Positions 1 through 9,976 of a stretch of 64,000 nucleotides of DNA are shown here, piece by piece. Position 1 is the stretch's first letter. The number at the start of each line of letters is the position of its first letter. The DNA is taken from contig NZ_JAKRRY010000005.1 in NCBI RefSeq assembly GCF_026191675.1, positions 120,173-184,172 on the forward strand, in the 5' to 3' direction. Source of the stretch: Vibrio qingdaonensis. GTDB taxonomy: Bacteria; Pseudomonadota; Gammaproteobacteria; Enterobacterales; Vibrionaceae. Position numbers and translations under genes: made by a program. A model generated the notes under the pieces. It was not told where the DNA came from and ran no database searches. It was given only the letters and a program-made list of their open reading frames with translations.

Positions 1-3000
1 CGTGCTACCCACCCTTGATGCGTGGACATCTAGGCGAAGCGGCATTTGTTCCTTTAACTCGGAAACATGCGAAATAATACCAATGGTACGCCCAGACTGC
101 TGTAGCTCGATCAATGTTTGAATCGCTAAGTCTAAGGATTCAGGATCTAAGCTACCAAAGCCTTCATCAATAAATAACGTATCTAAGCGTATGCCACCAC
201 TGTATGATTGCACAACATCTGATAATCCTAATGCCAGTGATAACGCTGCCATGAAGGACTCACCACCCGATAGCGTTGCGACGTCACGCCACTTACCTGT
301 ATACGCATCTTCAACGATCAAATCTAGCCCCGAGCCTGCATTACCTTTACTGCGTACTTCTTTGCGCTTCAAGTCGTAACGACCTTTACTCATTAGCCTT
401 AGACGTTGTGAGGCTTGTATAAGAACATCATCCAGCAATACCCCTAGCACAAAGCGGTGTAAACTCACTTTACTGCCAGTGCGACCGTTGGCGACGTCAC
501 TAAGTGTCCCAACCACTTTATACTCTTGCTCAAGTGCATCGTTCTGTGCGTGCAAGGTTGTTAAAATACGTTTTACTTTCAATATATTATCGAGCTGAGA
601 CTGAGCGCTTTGGACTTGCTGCAGTGTCAGTTGATAGCCTGCCTCCGCCTGTTTTACTGCGTCGCTAAAGACCATAATATCAAGTCGTTGGTTACCTTGA
701 AGCTCATCTGAAAGCAATGTTAACCGCTCGGTTAGTTGAGTCGTTCGCCGCTCGTAGGCGCGAATGTCGCTCTCTAACTGATCCAAAACAGGCTCTGTCA
801 CTAAAGCGTCCAAAAATGCCTGCTCATGCTCAAATTCGCTGCCTTGTAAACTCGCTTGCCATTGTGCTTCACTCACCTTGCACTCTTGTTGCAGCTGGGT
901 ACTTTGTGTTGTTAGCGTATCAAAATGCGCCGTATAACGTGTCAGTAAATCTGTCGTTTCCGTGGCTTTAGCGCGAGCGGCCTCCAGCATGGCATCCAAT
1001 TGGCGTCGTTCAGTCTCCACTGTCTGCTGCCTACCCGTAAGTTCAGCTAAGGTTTTATAGGGAGAGGCATTTTGTGACTCCAATTTTTCCGTCACCGCTT
1101 TTAGCCCACCGAGTGTGGTTGTTAGCTGTTCTAATTGCTGAAGTTTTTGCTCAACTTGTGCTTGTGTCTCTGTATAGCGTTTATGTGCTGTCGCGACCTG
1201 ATCACTGATAGCATCGAGGTTTATCTGACTTAATTGTACGATGTCAGATTCTAACGTGCTGATGTCGTGTGCCAATTGCTGACTCACCGCATCTACCGTC
1301 GACAAATCAATAGCAAACCGCACGATCATATCCTGTTGACGCTGCTGCAGTTGAGACAGCTCACTCTCAATACGATTACATTCAATGACCAATGCATCCA
1401 GCTGGTTCTTACGCGCTTGCTCTTTCTGACGATAGCCGTCAACCATATCAGCGGTCACTTCATTACCGTTAGGCTCCGCTTGGTTTGGGTGTGTTTCACT
1501 ACCACATACCGGACACGGCTTGCCGCTTTCCAGCGTCTTTGACAGTAGATAGGCTTGACCTGAATGCCAATCTATTTCTGCCCGAATACGTTGCTGTTCC
1601 GCCTTTTTGTGTTCGGCAGTTACTTCTGTGATCTGAGCTTGTATCGCGTGATGTTTGGGAGTCATCTGAGATACTTGTTGAACTAACTGATTAAGCTGCC
1701 CGATTGATTGCTGCTTACTTTGTAACGCGTCTAGGGATAAACGCTTTTCGTTTAATGTCGCTAACGATTTTTCAGATAGTATCTGATGCTCTTTAGCTTG
1801 CTCATAGCCATTAAGTAAGGTTTGCGACTGCAATTTACCTACGTTAACGTCATCGGTTAATATCGCCAGCGCTTTTGTTGTTCTATCTTGCTCGATACGC
1901 TGCTGTTCAAGTTGTTGAACATTAACCATATAACCTTTGAGCTGATACAACTCTTCATCTAGAACCTTACTCAGCAGGTGCTTTTGCTGGCTCTCTTCCA
2001 GCGCCTTCTTAGCTAGGACACTCAACTCATTAGCCTGTGCAATTTTCTTGGCTCCAACGTCTAAACGCTGCTCCAGTTCGTTGCTGTCTTTGGCAAGCTT
2101 ACTTCTTTGTTCAAACACCGCGCGCAATTTTGTTGCGGAATGATACGCCGCGACCTGTTTTCGGTTGAGCACATCAGCCGTTTTATTCTGTTCATGCTCA
2201 TGAATAGCAAGTTGAACGTCGTCGCGCTCTTTGAACTTACGTTCTTGCGTTGTGGCCAAATCACACTGCTTTCGCTTGTCAGCCAATTGTGCTTCGACGC
2301 CGGTCAATTGCACTTTAAGCTCGTTAAGCTGTGGAAGTTGCGCCTGCTCTTGATCAAGTAACTGCTGCTCAGACTCCAACCCTGCGACTTCTAGCGCGCC
2401 TTTAATTTGATTGTCGAACTCGTCCTTAGCTTTACGAATACTTGCCGCTTTATCGAAAAGTGTTCGCTCGATATTACTGTATATATGCGTCTGAAATAGT
2501 TGACCAAAAATCAGTTCCCGCTCTTTCGAACTTGCCGTCAGCAACTCTCTAAACTTACCTTGTGGCAGCACCATCACTTGACGAAACTGTTTAACATCCA
2601 AGCCAACTAACTCGTGAATCGCCGTCGCCACCTGCTTAGGCTTGTTAGCAATCAGGCTTTGATCGGTGAGCTTGGTTAGCACCGCTGAATGTGTGCGTTT
2701 TGTCGTTCCCTCGCCTCGCTGTTTAGGCACTTCTTGATCAGGGCTACGCTCAATACAATAAACGTGTCCTGATAGCTCAAACTCGAACACCACAGACGTC
2801 AATAATGTCGCTTCCGCGTAATCACAGCGCATTTGATCGCCAGTTCGCTCACTGCCTGTGGTTTCGCCATAGAGTGCGTAGCATATTGCATCTAAGATCG
2901 AGCTTTTCCCCGCACCTGTTGGCCCATTAATCAAAAACAACGGTGATGTGCCCAGCAGTGAGAAATCGATCACTTCAGTCTTAGCAAAGGGTCCAAATGC

Positions 3001-3027
3001 GGAGAGGGTTAATTTAATAGGTTTCAA
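1..3027 (-). CDS. sbcC: Exonuclease SbcC, ATPase subunit (3' end cut by window edge)
   Basis: Large subunit of the SbcCD (Rad50-Mre11 type) nuclease, which cleaves DNA hairpins and palindromes left by replication. The frame is open from 3027 to base 1 (1009 codons). SbcC is usually about 1,020-1,050 aa, so only a short tail should be missing. Walker A is GPTGAGKSS near residue 35. The zinc hook is CPVC at residues 505-508, in the middle of a long Gln/Leu/Glu-rich coiled coil. The ABC signature LSGGE and Walker B LFIDEGFGSLD lie near the end. I chose the TTG start because AAGGAG sits 8 nt upstream, inside the end of sbcD; the sbcD stop is only 5 bp away, so the two are cotranscribed. What is seen fits SbcC fully; only the C-terminal end is unknown. 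Confidence 0.95.
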   Translation of the reverse strand, partial: MKPIKLTLSAFGPFAKTEVIDFSLLGTSPLFLINGPTGAGKSSILDAICYALYGETTGSERTGDQMRCDYAEATLLTSVVFEFELSGHVYCIERSPDQEVPKQRGEGTTKRTHSAVLTKLTDQSLIANKPKQVATAIHELVGLDVKQFRQVMVLPQGKFRELLTASSKERELIFGQLFQTHIYSNIERTLFDKAASIRKAKDEFDNQIKGALEVAGLESEQQLLDQEQAQLPQLNELKVQLTGVEAQLADKRKQCDLATTQERKFKERDDVQLAIHEHEQNKTADVLNRKQVAAYHSATKLRAVFEQRSKLAKDSNELEQRLDVGAKKIAQANELSVLAKKALEESQQKHLLSKVLDEELYQLKGYMVNVQQLEQQRIEQDRTTKALAILTDDVNVGKLQSQTLLNGYEQAKEHQILSEKSLATLNEKRLSLDALQSKQQSIGQLNQLVQQVSQMTPKHHAIQAQITEVTAEHKKAEQQRIRAEIDWHSGQAYLLSKTLESGKPCPVCGSETHPNQAEPNGNEVTADMVDGYRQKEQARKNQLDALVIECNRIESELSQLQQRQQDMIVRFAIDLSTVDAVSQQLAHDISTLESDIVQLSQINLDAISDQVATAHKRYTETQAQVEQKLQQLEQLTTTLGGLKAVTEKLESQNASPYKTLAELTGRQQTVETERRQLDAMLEAARAKATETTDLLTRYTAHFDTLTTQSTQLQQECKVSEAQWQASLQGSEFEHEQAFLDALVTEPVLDQLESDIRAYERRTTQLTERLTLLSDELQGNQRLDIMVFSDAVKQAEAGYQLTLQQVQSAQSQLDNILKVKRILTTLHAQNDALEQEYKVVGTLSDVANGRTGSKVSLHRFVLGVLLDDVLIQASQRLRLMSKGRYDLKRKEVRSKGNAGSGLDLIVEDAYTGKWRDVATLSGGESFMAALSLALGLSDVVQSYSGGIRLDTLFIDEGFGSLDPESLDLAIQTLIELQQSGRTIGIISHVSELKEQMPLRLDVHASRVGST

Positions 3028-3032
3028 CGTGA

Positions 3033-4184
3033 CTACTCCTTATTACCTTTGGACAACGCGCCAACGATATCAGCGACCATTGATTCTTGCTCAACCGTTA
3101 AGACTTCCCCTTGAACGTCATGAAAAAAGTCTTTGAACATGTCGAGTTCAGAATGTGCCAGTCTCGCCTGTGTCATTTCTCTATCCACCCCCACCAACAT
3201 CCCCGGCTTTTCAAGGTGCAACACATTCGGGTATACCTCCCTCAATTTCGCCATCGGGTCTAAGATGGCGTGCTTATCCATTAAACGTACTAACAAGTAA
3301 TCCTCGTTATGCTCATCATGTTGCCCAGCCTCGAGTAACTCAGACAAGGTTCCTTCCAAAATACGCATATTATGAGGCGCGGTCAGTGGGATCATGCTCG
3401 TCGTAACCTTGCCATCACCATCAAGCTCAACCAATGTCATGCTCTTATTGTGGTACTGCTCTGAAAAGGAGTACTTCATGATAGAACCTGAGTAGCGAAT
3501 ATGCTCAGCACCGCGCTTTTGCGCCTGATGCAAATGCCCCAATGCAACATAGTTAAAATGGCTAAAATGACTAAAACTTACACGGTCAGCACCGCCTATC
3601 GACAGGGTTCTTTCTGATTCTGAGGGTTCTGCGCCATCAATAAAACAATGGCTAATGAGAACATTCTGCTTTGATGAGTCCATGACTTCGCTGAGCTGCT
3701 GCGCCATGATGCGATGAGCATCATCATGATTACTGACCGTCACATTATAAAAATGACGGACATGCTCGGGGTCGCTATAAGGCATACCGTAAAAGTAGAC
3801 GTCTGGTTTATCCGTTGACGAGATTACGATTGGCGTGGTCATCTGTTCAAGGCCGCTGATGATATGAAGTCCTGAACGGTCTAGCTGGCGGGCACCAAAT
3901 CCCAGTCGCTTCGCACCGTCATGATTTCCTGAAATCATAATGACGGGAACCCCAATGTCTTGAATGACCTTGGTTAAGAAATCATCTAACACCTCAATCG
4001 CACTAGTCGGAGGGACTGAACGATCATAGATATCGCCAGCAATAACGAGCGCATCGACGTTATGATCTGTTAAATAGTGCTCGATTTGCTGCAGTACGGC
4101 GCGCTGATCGTCTAATAATGAGACGTTGTGAAACTGCCTGCCTAAATGCCAGTCTGAGGTATGGATAAATTTCATACGGTTCAA
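3033..4184 (-). CDS. sbcD: Exonuclease SbcD, Mre11-type nuclease subunit
   Basis: Metal-dependent phosphoesterase subunit of SbcCD, 383 aa (E. coli about 400). The calcineurin-like motifs are present in order: TSDWHLG at the N-terminus, GDIYDR, GNHD, an SHCF histidine, and GHLHQAQ. Together these hold the two Mn ions of the active site. It is first in an sbcD-sbcC operon. The start is ambiguous. A TTG at 4184 has AAGG 8 nt upstream, while the family-like start (MKFIHTSDW) is an ATG at 4175 with no good ribosome site of its own. The difference is three residues and does not affect function. Confidence 0.95.
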   Translation of the reverse strand: MNRMKFIHTSDWHLGRQFHNVSLLDDQRAVLQQIEHYLTDHNVDALVIAGDIYDRSVPPTSAIEVLDDFLTKVIQDIGVPVIMISGNHDGAKRLGFGARQLDRSGLHIISGLEQMTTPIVISSTDKPDVYFYGMPYSDPEHVRHFYNVTVSNHDDAHRIMAQQLSEVMDSSKQNVLISHCFIDGAEPSESERTLSIGGADRVSFSHFSHFNYVALGHLHQAQKRGAEHIRYSGSIMKYSFSEQYHNKSMTLVELDGDGKVTTSMIPLTAPHNMRILEGTLSELLEAGQHDEHNEDYLLVRLMDKHAILDPMAKLREVYPNVLHLEKPGMLVGVDREMTQARLAHSELDMFKDFFHDVQGEVLTVEQESMVADIVGALSKGNKE

Positions 4185-4285
4185 TTCGTTACCTTGTTAA
4201 TACGTTAGCTTGGCTAGTATATAACGTTAATGAACACTTGGCAGCGATAGATTTCGGATGAAAGAATTTGCTGATGGAGAGAGAA

Positions 4286-4319
4286 ACGTGGACTTAGTAA
4301 CCGATACCGACATCCACGT
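4286..4319 (-). terminator. Possible terminator after the sensor kinase gene
   Basis: A 7-bp inverted repeat (ACGTGGA / TCCACGT) with a 20-nt spacer lies 34 bp past the kinase stop. On the minus strand it runs into TTTCTCTC. The stem is short and the loop long, so this is only a weak candidate. Confidence 0.3.
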
Positions 4320-4352
4320 ATAAAAAGGAAAACAAATGGTGAGATATCGGCT

Positions 4353-5765
4353 TTATTCCGCAGGTTTGTGTGGGAAGATGAGACAAAAACAGGCACCACC
4401 TAACTCGCTATCACACACGCTCACTTTTCCATTGTGTCGAAGCATTATGTGTTTCACGATTGCTAACCCCAATCCATAGCCACCCGATGTACGATCACGG
4501 GCTTTATCGACCCGATAGAACGGTTCAAACAAGGATGCCCAGTGTTCTTTTGGAACCCCGCACCCATCATCATGAACCTGAATCACTAAGTGTTCTTCGT
4601 TACTTTGTACCTTAATAACAATCTTCTCATTGGCATAACGTTTCGCATTACTCAATAAGTTAACGACCATTCTGCACAGAAGAAACGGATCGACATTCGA
4701 CATATGAGGAACATAATTATCAGGATGACCAACAGGATTATCCAAGCGATTCAAGAGTGAATTGTTATCACTTGAGTCTTTAGCTGAGGTGGTAGCACCA
4801 CTGCAACTCAGGGCACTATCGATATTGAGAGAAGGATCAACATAGATTGAAAAATCGACGCCTACATCTTTTTTCCATTTGTCTTCATACTCTTGCAACC
4901 ACGCTGCTACATCGATATTCTCCAAATGAACGACGGCGTCAGGCCTTTCTACCCGAGCATAGTAAAGTAATTCATCGACAAGCGTTTCCATGTCCTCTGT
5001 ATCTTCAATAATACTCTGCAACTGTTTTTTATGTTCCGGTGAGGCAACTTGATCAAGTAACACTTCACTTTGCCATTGAATGCGAAAAATAGGCGTTCTT
5101 AATTCATGTGCTACTGCATTGGTCAGCGCCTTGTTGTTGACCATTAGATTAGCGATTTCATCGGCCATTTTATTGAATTTTCGGTTGAGTTTCCCCAACT
5201 TGATCCAGTGCCTTTCTGATGCTCGAGCATCAAAATTACCACTTGCAAACTCAACGGCGGTTTTTTCCAGCACTCGCAAACGTCGGCTAAGAAACCAAAT
5301 AAAACCGGAACTAAAGGCGACAAAACTGGCAAGGAAAAACAGCCAAACCACTTGATTACCGAATTCTATCGCCTGCAGCAATTCCGACTCAGGGTCGTCA
5401 TACATTTTAATGTAATCGCTATTGGTATCAAACTTGAGCCAGAGCTGGTCATCGTCATCGAGTAAAAAAGGGGTATTAGGCTGCTCAATGAAGTATTGCG
5501 CGATCTCATCGGGAAGTTCAGACTCCGGCATGGTATCGAGTAATCGGTGGGTTTTGGTTGCGAACATTTGCAATAAATCTGTCGCGCGTTCATCACTTTC
5601 ATTCACCGCGACATGATTCATTATGTCTCTAAACGCTTCAACTCTCAGGTTTGCATCTACGAGGTCAGGGTCGGATTTTCCGTATATTAAATACTCATAA
5701 CCGACAATACTCGCCCCAAATAGTAAAATGAGCCCAATGAGAGATTCTACAAATATTCGCCACAT
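4353..5765 (-). CDS. RstB-like sensor histidine kinase
   Basis: Inner membrane sensor kinase, 470 aa, that should phosphorylate the response regulator encoded 13 bp upstream. TM1 is at about residues 5-25, followed by a periplasmic domain of about 110 residues rich in Asp/Glu. TM2 is at about 139-160, then a HAMP linker. The H-box AVAHELRTP has the phosphorylated His at 220, and the N-box is VVNLLSNAKRYAN. G-box motifs DDGCGVP and GGYGLGLAIVKH follow. The HAMP and H-box style resembles E. coli RstB more than PhoQ or EnvZ, but I have not aligned it. Unusual is an insert of about 45 residues, rich in Ser/Asn/Asp, between the dimerisation helices and the N-box. The family assignment is sure; the signal is unknown. 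Confidence 0.85.
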   Translation of the reverse strand: MWRIFVESLIGLILLFGASIVGYEYLIYGKSDPDLVDANLRVEAFRDIMNHVAVNESDERATDLLQMFATKTHRLLDTMPESELPDEIAQYFIEQPNTPFLLDDDDQLWLKFDTNSDYIKMYDDPESELLQAIEFGNQVVWLFFLASFVAFSSGFIWFLSRRLRVLEKTAVEFASGNFDARASERHWIKLGKLNRKFNKMADEIANLMVNNKALTNAVAHELRTPIFRIQWQSEVLLDQVASPEHKKQLQSIIEDTEDMETLVDELLYYARVERPDAVVHLENIDVAAWLQEYEDKWKKDVGVDFSIYVDPSLNIDSALSCSGATTSAKDSSDNNSLLNRLDNPVGHPDNYVPHMSNVDPFLLCRMVVNLLSNAKRYANEKIVIKVQSNEEHLVIQVHDDGCGVPKEHWASLFEPFYRVDKARDRTSGGYGLGLAIVKHIMLRHNGKVSVCDSELGGACFCLIFPHKPAE

Positions 5766-5778
5766 ACTCTGATTGACC

Positions 5779-6483
5779 CTAACCTAGCCAGCCGTCAGAA
5801 ACAAACAAGTAACCTTTTCCTCGTACTGTGATGATCCCCTTCGGATTGGTCGCGTCATCAAACAGTTTTTTTCGTAACGTCACAATGCGGTTGTCTATTG
5901 TACGGTCGATACCGTCATAATCGATTCCACGTAGCTTTTTAGTTAGGAAGTCACGCGACAAGGTTTCGCCAGGCGACGATGCCAATAACCACAATAGGTC
6001 AAATTCACTATCAGTAAGAGATACATCAATGTTTTGATATTTGCAGTTACGGCTTAATTGACTGATGACCAACTGTCCGTACTTCAGTGAATGTCCCGTC
6101 TTAACGACCTGTTCATCGGCTGATTTACGTAACAGGTTGCGGATTCTCGCAAGCAAGACGCGAGGTTTAACGGGTTTAGTGACAAAGTCGTTTGCACCCG
6201 TTTCTAGCGCGGCCACATGGTCAAAATCGTCATCGCTCGCGGTTAGCATGAGGATTTTTCCGAAATAATTATCTCGTACAGAGCGACAAATCGACAGGCC
6301 ATCTTGCCCGGGAAGCATTAAATCTAATACGATAAGATCGGGTTCAAACTCATGAATAGCTTTTTCGGCTTTTGCGCCGTCTAACACCGTTTGAACTCGA
6401 AAACCTTGAGTTTCAAAGTATTCCGCGAGCATCTGATTTAATTTGACATCATCTTCAACGATTAGCAGCTTTTGACTTTCCAT
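5779..6483 (-). CDS. RstA-like OmpR-family response regulator
   Basis: DNA-binding response regulator, 234 aa from the ATG at 6483. The receiver domain has the acidic pair EDD near residue 10, the phosphorylated Asp54 in IVLDLMLPG, and the conserved Lys in VTKPVKP. The C-terminal winged helix is of the OmpR type (LTDSEFDLLWLLA near the middle, VRGKGYLF near the end). It is first in a two-gene operon with the kinase gene; the stop is 13 bp before the kinase start. An upstream in-frame TTG at 6507 would add eight residues not expected for the family. The pattern ICRSVRD near the phosphorylation site resembles RstA. Target genes cannot be read from the sequence. Confidence 0.87.
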   Translation of the reverse strand: MESQKLLIVEDDVKLNQMLAEYFETQGFRVQTVLDGAKAEKAIHEFEPDLIVLDLMLPGQDGLSICRSVRDNYFGKILMLTASDDDFDHVAALETGANDFVTKPVKPRVLLARIRNLLRKSADEQVVKTGHSLKYGQLVISQLSRNCKYQNIDVSLTDSEFDLLWLLASSPGETLSRDFLTKKLRGIDYDGIDRTIDNRIVTLRKKLFDDATNPKGIITVRGKGYLFVSDGWLG

Positions 6484-6507
6484 CACCCATCCATCACATC
6501 TATACAA

Positions 6508-6751
6508 TCTGCCGCTACCATACAGAGTTTTACATATTTACTCAATCACACCTACATTGTATGACATCAGCATCAAAATAAGACATATTTGTGAATTTAC
6601 TAGGGCATCCTCAGCATTTACTACCATACTCATAGAAAGTTTAATACCGCTTCAATCGATTTTTCGCCACTTTCTCATAAATCGCCATATGAATACGTTG
6701 TCTCCCTCCATTTAATGTAATCCATCGCCACCAAAATCATGACAAACCCAT
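6508..6751. other. Intergenic region upstream of the two-component operon
   Basis: About 240 bp of AT-rich sequence between the response regulator start and the efflux terminator. It must hold the promoter of the two-component operon. I see no ORF with a ribosome site and no clear operator. Confidence 0.5.
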
Positions 6752-6791
6752 ACAAAAAAGCACCTCATAGGAACCCTATGAGGTGCTTTGT
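6752..6791 (-). terminator. Rho-independent terminator of the efflux operon
   Basis: A perfect 15-bp stem (left arm 6757-6771, right arm 6775-6789) with a 3-nt loop. On the minus strand it is followed by a run of T, 33 bp past the stop of the RND transporter gene. Confidence 0.92.
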
Positions 6792-6823
6792 AAATCATGA
6801 TACTAATTGATATTTAGAATCCG

Positions 6824-9800
6824 TTAGTCGTCATCAAGCGGTATTAACTTAGTACTGCCCCCTTTCACTTTTTCACGACGACGCTGAATCAATGCATAGA
6901 AACCAGGTATGAGTAATGTACCTGCAAGTAATACACACAATAGGCCACCCACAAGGGAAATACCTAGTGAGTTCTGGCTGACATGCCCAGCTCCAGATGC
7001 AAACACTAAGGGTACAATGCCTAAGATAAATGACCATGACGTCATGTTGACCGCTCGGAAACGTAGCATACCGCCGCGCACGGCAGCGTCACCAATCGGT
7101 ACGTCTTTATCTTCACGCTCATTCTTCGCAAACTCAACAATAAGAATGGCGTTTTTGGCGGCGAGCGCTATCAACAAGACTAACCCTATCTGAGCGTATA
7201 AGTTCAGTGGCGTACCGGTAAGGTTTAACGCCAAAAACGACCCGAGTGTAGCAACCGGCACCACTAAGATGATTGCCAAGGGGATGGACCAACTCTCGTA
7301 CTGCGCCACCATAAAGAGGTAAATAAAGATCAGCGCTAAGGCAAAGGCATAAATAGCCTGATTCCCCGCTAAAATCTCTTGATAAGCCATACCCGTCCAT
7401 TCGTACTGGTAACCCATAGGCAATACGTTTGCCGCGACACGCTCCATGGCAGCAAGGGCATCGCCACTCGAGTAACCTGGTGCTGGCTGCCCTTGTATTA
7501 CCGCACTTCGATACATGTTATAACGCCACGCTACATCAGGCTCAAACACCTGATCGTAAGTCACTAATGTACTTAAAGGGATCATATCACCATTGGCGGA
7601 TCGAACATGGAACAGTTGCAAATCATCCATGCCACTACGATATTCCGCATCCGCCTGCATCGTCACACGGAAGTTCTTACCAAACATCGTAAAGTCATTG
7701 ACGTAGAGTGACCCTAAGTTGCCCTGCAAAGTTTGGAATATAGATGATAGCGGTATGCCAAGTTGCTGCGCTTTTTCCCGGTCAATATCCACGTAGTAAT
7801 GTGGAACGTTGGCTCGGAATGTACTAAACGTATAGGCAATTTCAGGTTGCTTGTTCGCTTCTTGAATCACCTCTTGCATCACATTCGCCAAGTCGGTTCG
7901 ACTTCGCCCTAACGTATCTTCGAGAACAAATTCAAACCCAGATGCGGCACCCATACCCGGAACCGCGGGTGGTCCCATAGCAAAGACGACGGCGCCTGGA
8001 ATTTCCTGAGCCGCCATACCGTTGATACGCGCGGCAATGGCGTTGGCAGAATGATCGCCTTCAAAACTATTACGTTCACTCCAGTCTTTTAACTTGATGA
8101 ACATCGAGGCACCATTAGAGGCAGCAGCGCCAGTCATGAACGCATAACCGTTCGCGACAGTCACACCATCAATGCCTGGCTCTTGCTCAACGAGTGCCAT
8201 TAAGTTGCTTGTTGTTTCCGTCGTTCGAGACAAAGATGCGGAGTCGGGTAACTGTACGTTAACCAGCAAAATACCTTTATCTTCTTGCGGGACAAACGCC
8301 GTTGATGTCGATTTCGCAAAGAAGGTTACCGCCGTTAATGCCACGACAAAAAATGCGATTAGCAATAGCGTTTTCTTAACGAGGAAGCCGGCAATTTGAC
8401 CATACTTTCTCGTGACACGCTCCAACCCTTTATTAAAGGTTTGGAACCATCGTGCTGTATTGCCCCCGCCTTGCTTCAACACCAAAGAACACAATGCTGG
8501 CGACAAGGTTAATGCATTAATTGAGGAAATAATTACTGAGATACAAATGGTCAACGCGAACTGTCGGTACATAATTCCGGTGATGCCGGGTAATAACGTT
8601 ACCGGAATAAACACCGCCAGAAGTACCAACGTCGAGGTGATGATTGGGCCGGTTACCTCTTTCATCGCCATTAAGGTTGCTTTACGTGGCGACAAAGTCG
8701 GATCACGCTTCATGATGGTATCCACGTTTTCAATCACGAGAATCGCATCATCTACCACAATACCAATAGCCAGTATCAAACCAAACAAGGTTACCGTATT
8801 GATGGTAAACCCTGTCATGCTCATGATGGCAAAGGTACCAATCAATGATACGGGTATCGCCACAACAGGAATTAACGTCGCACGAGCACTGCCTAAGAAT
8901 AAATAAGTCACGGCAATAACCAGTAAAATCGCTTCAATGAGCGTTTTCACTACCCCTTTAATCGACTCAGCAACAAAAAGAGTCGTGTCATAGCTGGTTT
9001 CGTACGCCATACCATCCGGAAAGTTAACACTTAACTTGTCCAGCATTGCCATAACGGCCTTGCCACTTTCAAGCGCGTTGGCATCAGACTGAAGTGACAA
9101 TGTCACGATGGAGGCATCTTGACCTCTAAATTCACCCGAACCATCGTAGAATTTTTTACCTAGCTCGACACGAGCTACGTCTTTTAGATAGACCGTAGAG
9201 CCATCAATATTGGCGCGCAGTACGACATTTTCGAACTCACTAACACTTTCTAAACGCCCTTTCGTCACTAGGTTAAATTGCACTTCCTGCGGATCTGCGT
9301 AAGGCGCAGCACCCACTCGGCCAGCAGCGACCTGCACGTTTTGTTCAGCAAGAGCCGAATACACGTCCGATGTCGTCATCTTTAAATTGGCGAGCTTGTC
9401 TGGGTCTAACCAGACTCGCATTGAGTACTCACCGCCGCCAATCACACCCACTTCACTAATGCCCTTAACTCGCGCAAGCTGATCTTTAATATTCAGGTTA
9501 ACGTAGTTAATTAGGAATTTATCATCATAGGTGCCATCAGGAGAATAGAAGTTCAGTACCATTAGCAAGTCAGGTGAACGCTTCTTCACCGTCACACCAA
9601 CCATACGCACTTCTTGTGGCAATTTAGATTCAATTTGAGAGACACGGTTCTGCACATTGACTTGTGCCATGTCAGGATCAGTGCCGATATCAAACGTTAC
9701 GTTTAACGAGTAAGAGCCATCATTCGCACTTTTTGAAGACATATAAATCATGTCTTCAACGCCGTTCACCGAGGTCTCAATGGGATCGGCGATGGCTTCT

Positions 9801-9976
9801 TCAACTACCTCAGCGCTTGCACCCGTGTAGTACGCGGTGACACTGACCGAAGGAGGGCTAATTTTGGGGTATTCCGCGACAGGAAGAACCATTAAGGAAA
9901 TGGCACCTGCTAGCGTTAATATAATGGAAATGACCAAAGCGAACTTTGGTCGTTGGATAAAGAAACGACTTAACAT
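6824..9976 (-). CDS. RND multidrug efflux transporter (HAE1/AcrB family)
   Basis: Inner membrane proton-driven drug exporter, 1050 aa, the usual AcrB-family length. It starts [10 protein letters not shown], the standard N-terminus before TM1. Two large periplasmic loops separate 12 membrane helices. The TM4 motif [13 protein letters not shown] carries the paired Asp residues of the proton relay, and the TM10 motif [16 protein letters not shown] carries its Lys. Asn/Gln-rich porter repeats and [18 protein letters not shown] follow the family pattern. Its ATG directly follows the TAG of the adaptor gene, so the two are translationally coupled. No outer membrane TolC partner is encoded here; a TolC encoded elsewhere is assumed. 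Substrates cannot be told from the sequence. Confidence 0.95.
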   Translation of the reverse strand: MLSRFFIQRPKFALVISIILTLAGAISLMVLPVAEYPKISPPSVSVTAYYTGASAEVVEEAIADPIETSVNGVEDMIYMSSKSANDGSYSLNVTFDIGTDPDMAQVNVQNRVSQIESKLPQEVRMVGVTVKKRSPDLLMVLNFYSPDGTYDDKFLINYVNLNIKDQLARVKGISEVGVIGGGEYSMRVWLDPDKLANLKMTTSDVYSALAEQNVQVAAGRVGAAPYADPQEVQFNLVTKGRLESVSEFENVVLRANIDGSTVYLKDVARVELGKKFYDGSGEFRGQDASIVTLSLQSDANALESGKAVMAMLDKLSVNFPDGMAYETSYDTTLFVAESIKGVVKTLIEAILLVIAVTYLFLGSARATLIPVVAIPVSLIGTFAIMSMTGFTINTVTLFGLILAIGIVVDDAILVIENVDTIMKRDPTLSPRKATLMAMKEVTGPIITSTLVLLAVFIPVTLLPGITGIMYRQFALTICISVIISSINALTLSPALCSLVLKQGGGNTARWFQTFNKGLERVTRKYGQIAGFLVKKTLLLIAFFVVALTAVTFFAKSTSTAFVPQEDKGILLVNVQLPDSASLSRTTETTSNLMALVEQEPGIDGVTVANGYAFMTGAAASNGASMFIKLKDWSERNSFEGDHSANAIAARINGMAAQEIPGAVVFAMGPPAVPGMGAASGFEFVLEDTLGRSRTDLANVMQEVIQEANKQPEIAYTFSTFRANVPHYYVDIDREKAQQLGIPLSSIFQTLQGNLGSLYVNDFTMFGKNFRVTMQADAEYRSGMDDLQLFHVRSANGDMIPLSTLVTYDQVFEPDVAWRYNMYRSAVIQGQPAPGYSSGDALAAMERVAANVLPMGYQYEWTGMAYQEILAGNQAIYAFALALIFIYLFMVAQYESWSIPLAIILVVPVATLGSFLALNLTGTPLNLYAQIGLVLLIALAAKNAILIVEFAKNEREDKDVPIGDAAVRGGMLRFRAVNMTSWSFILGIVPLVFASGAGHVSQNSLGISLVGGLLCVLLAGTLLIPGFYALIQRRREKVKGGSTKLIPLDDD

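Noticed and set aside
4214..4399. 61-codon minus-strand frame between sbcD and the kinase gene
   Set aside because: It overlaps the end of the kinase in another frame, has no ribosome site and has no recognisable protein pattern.
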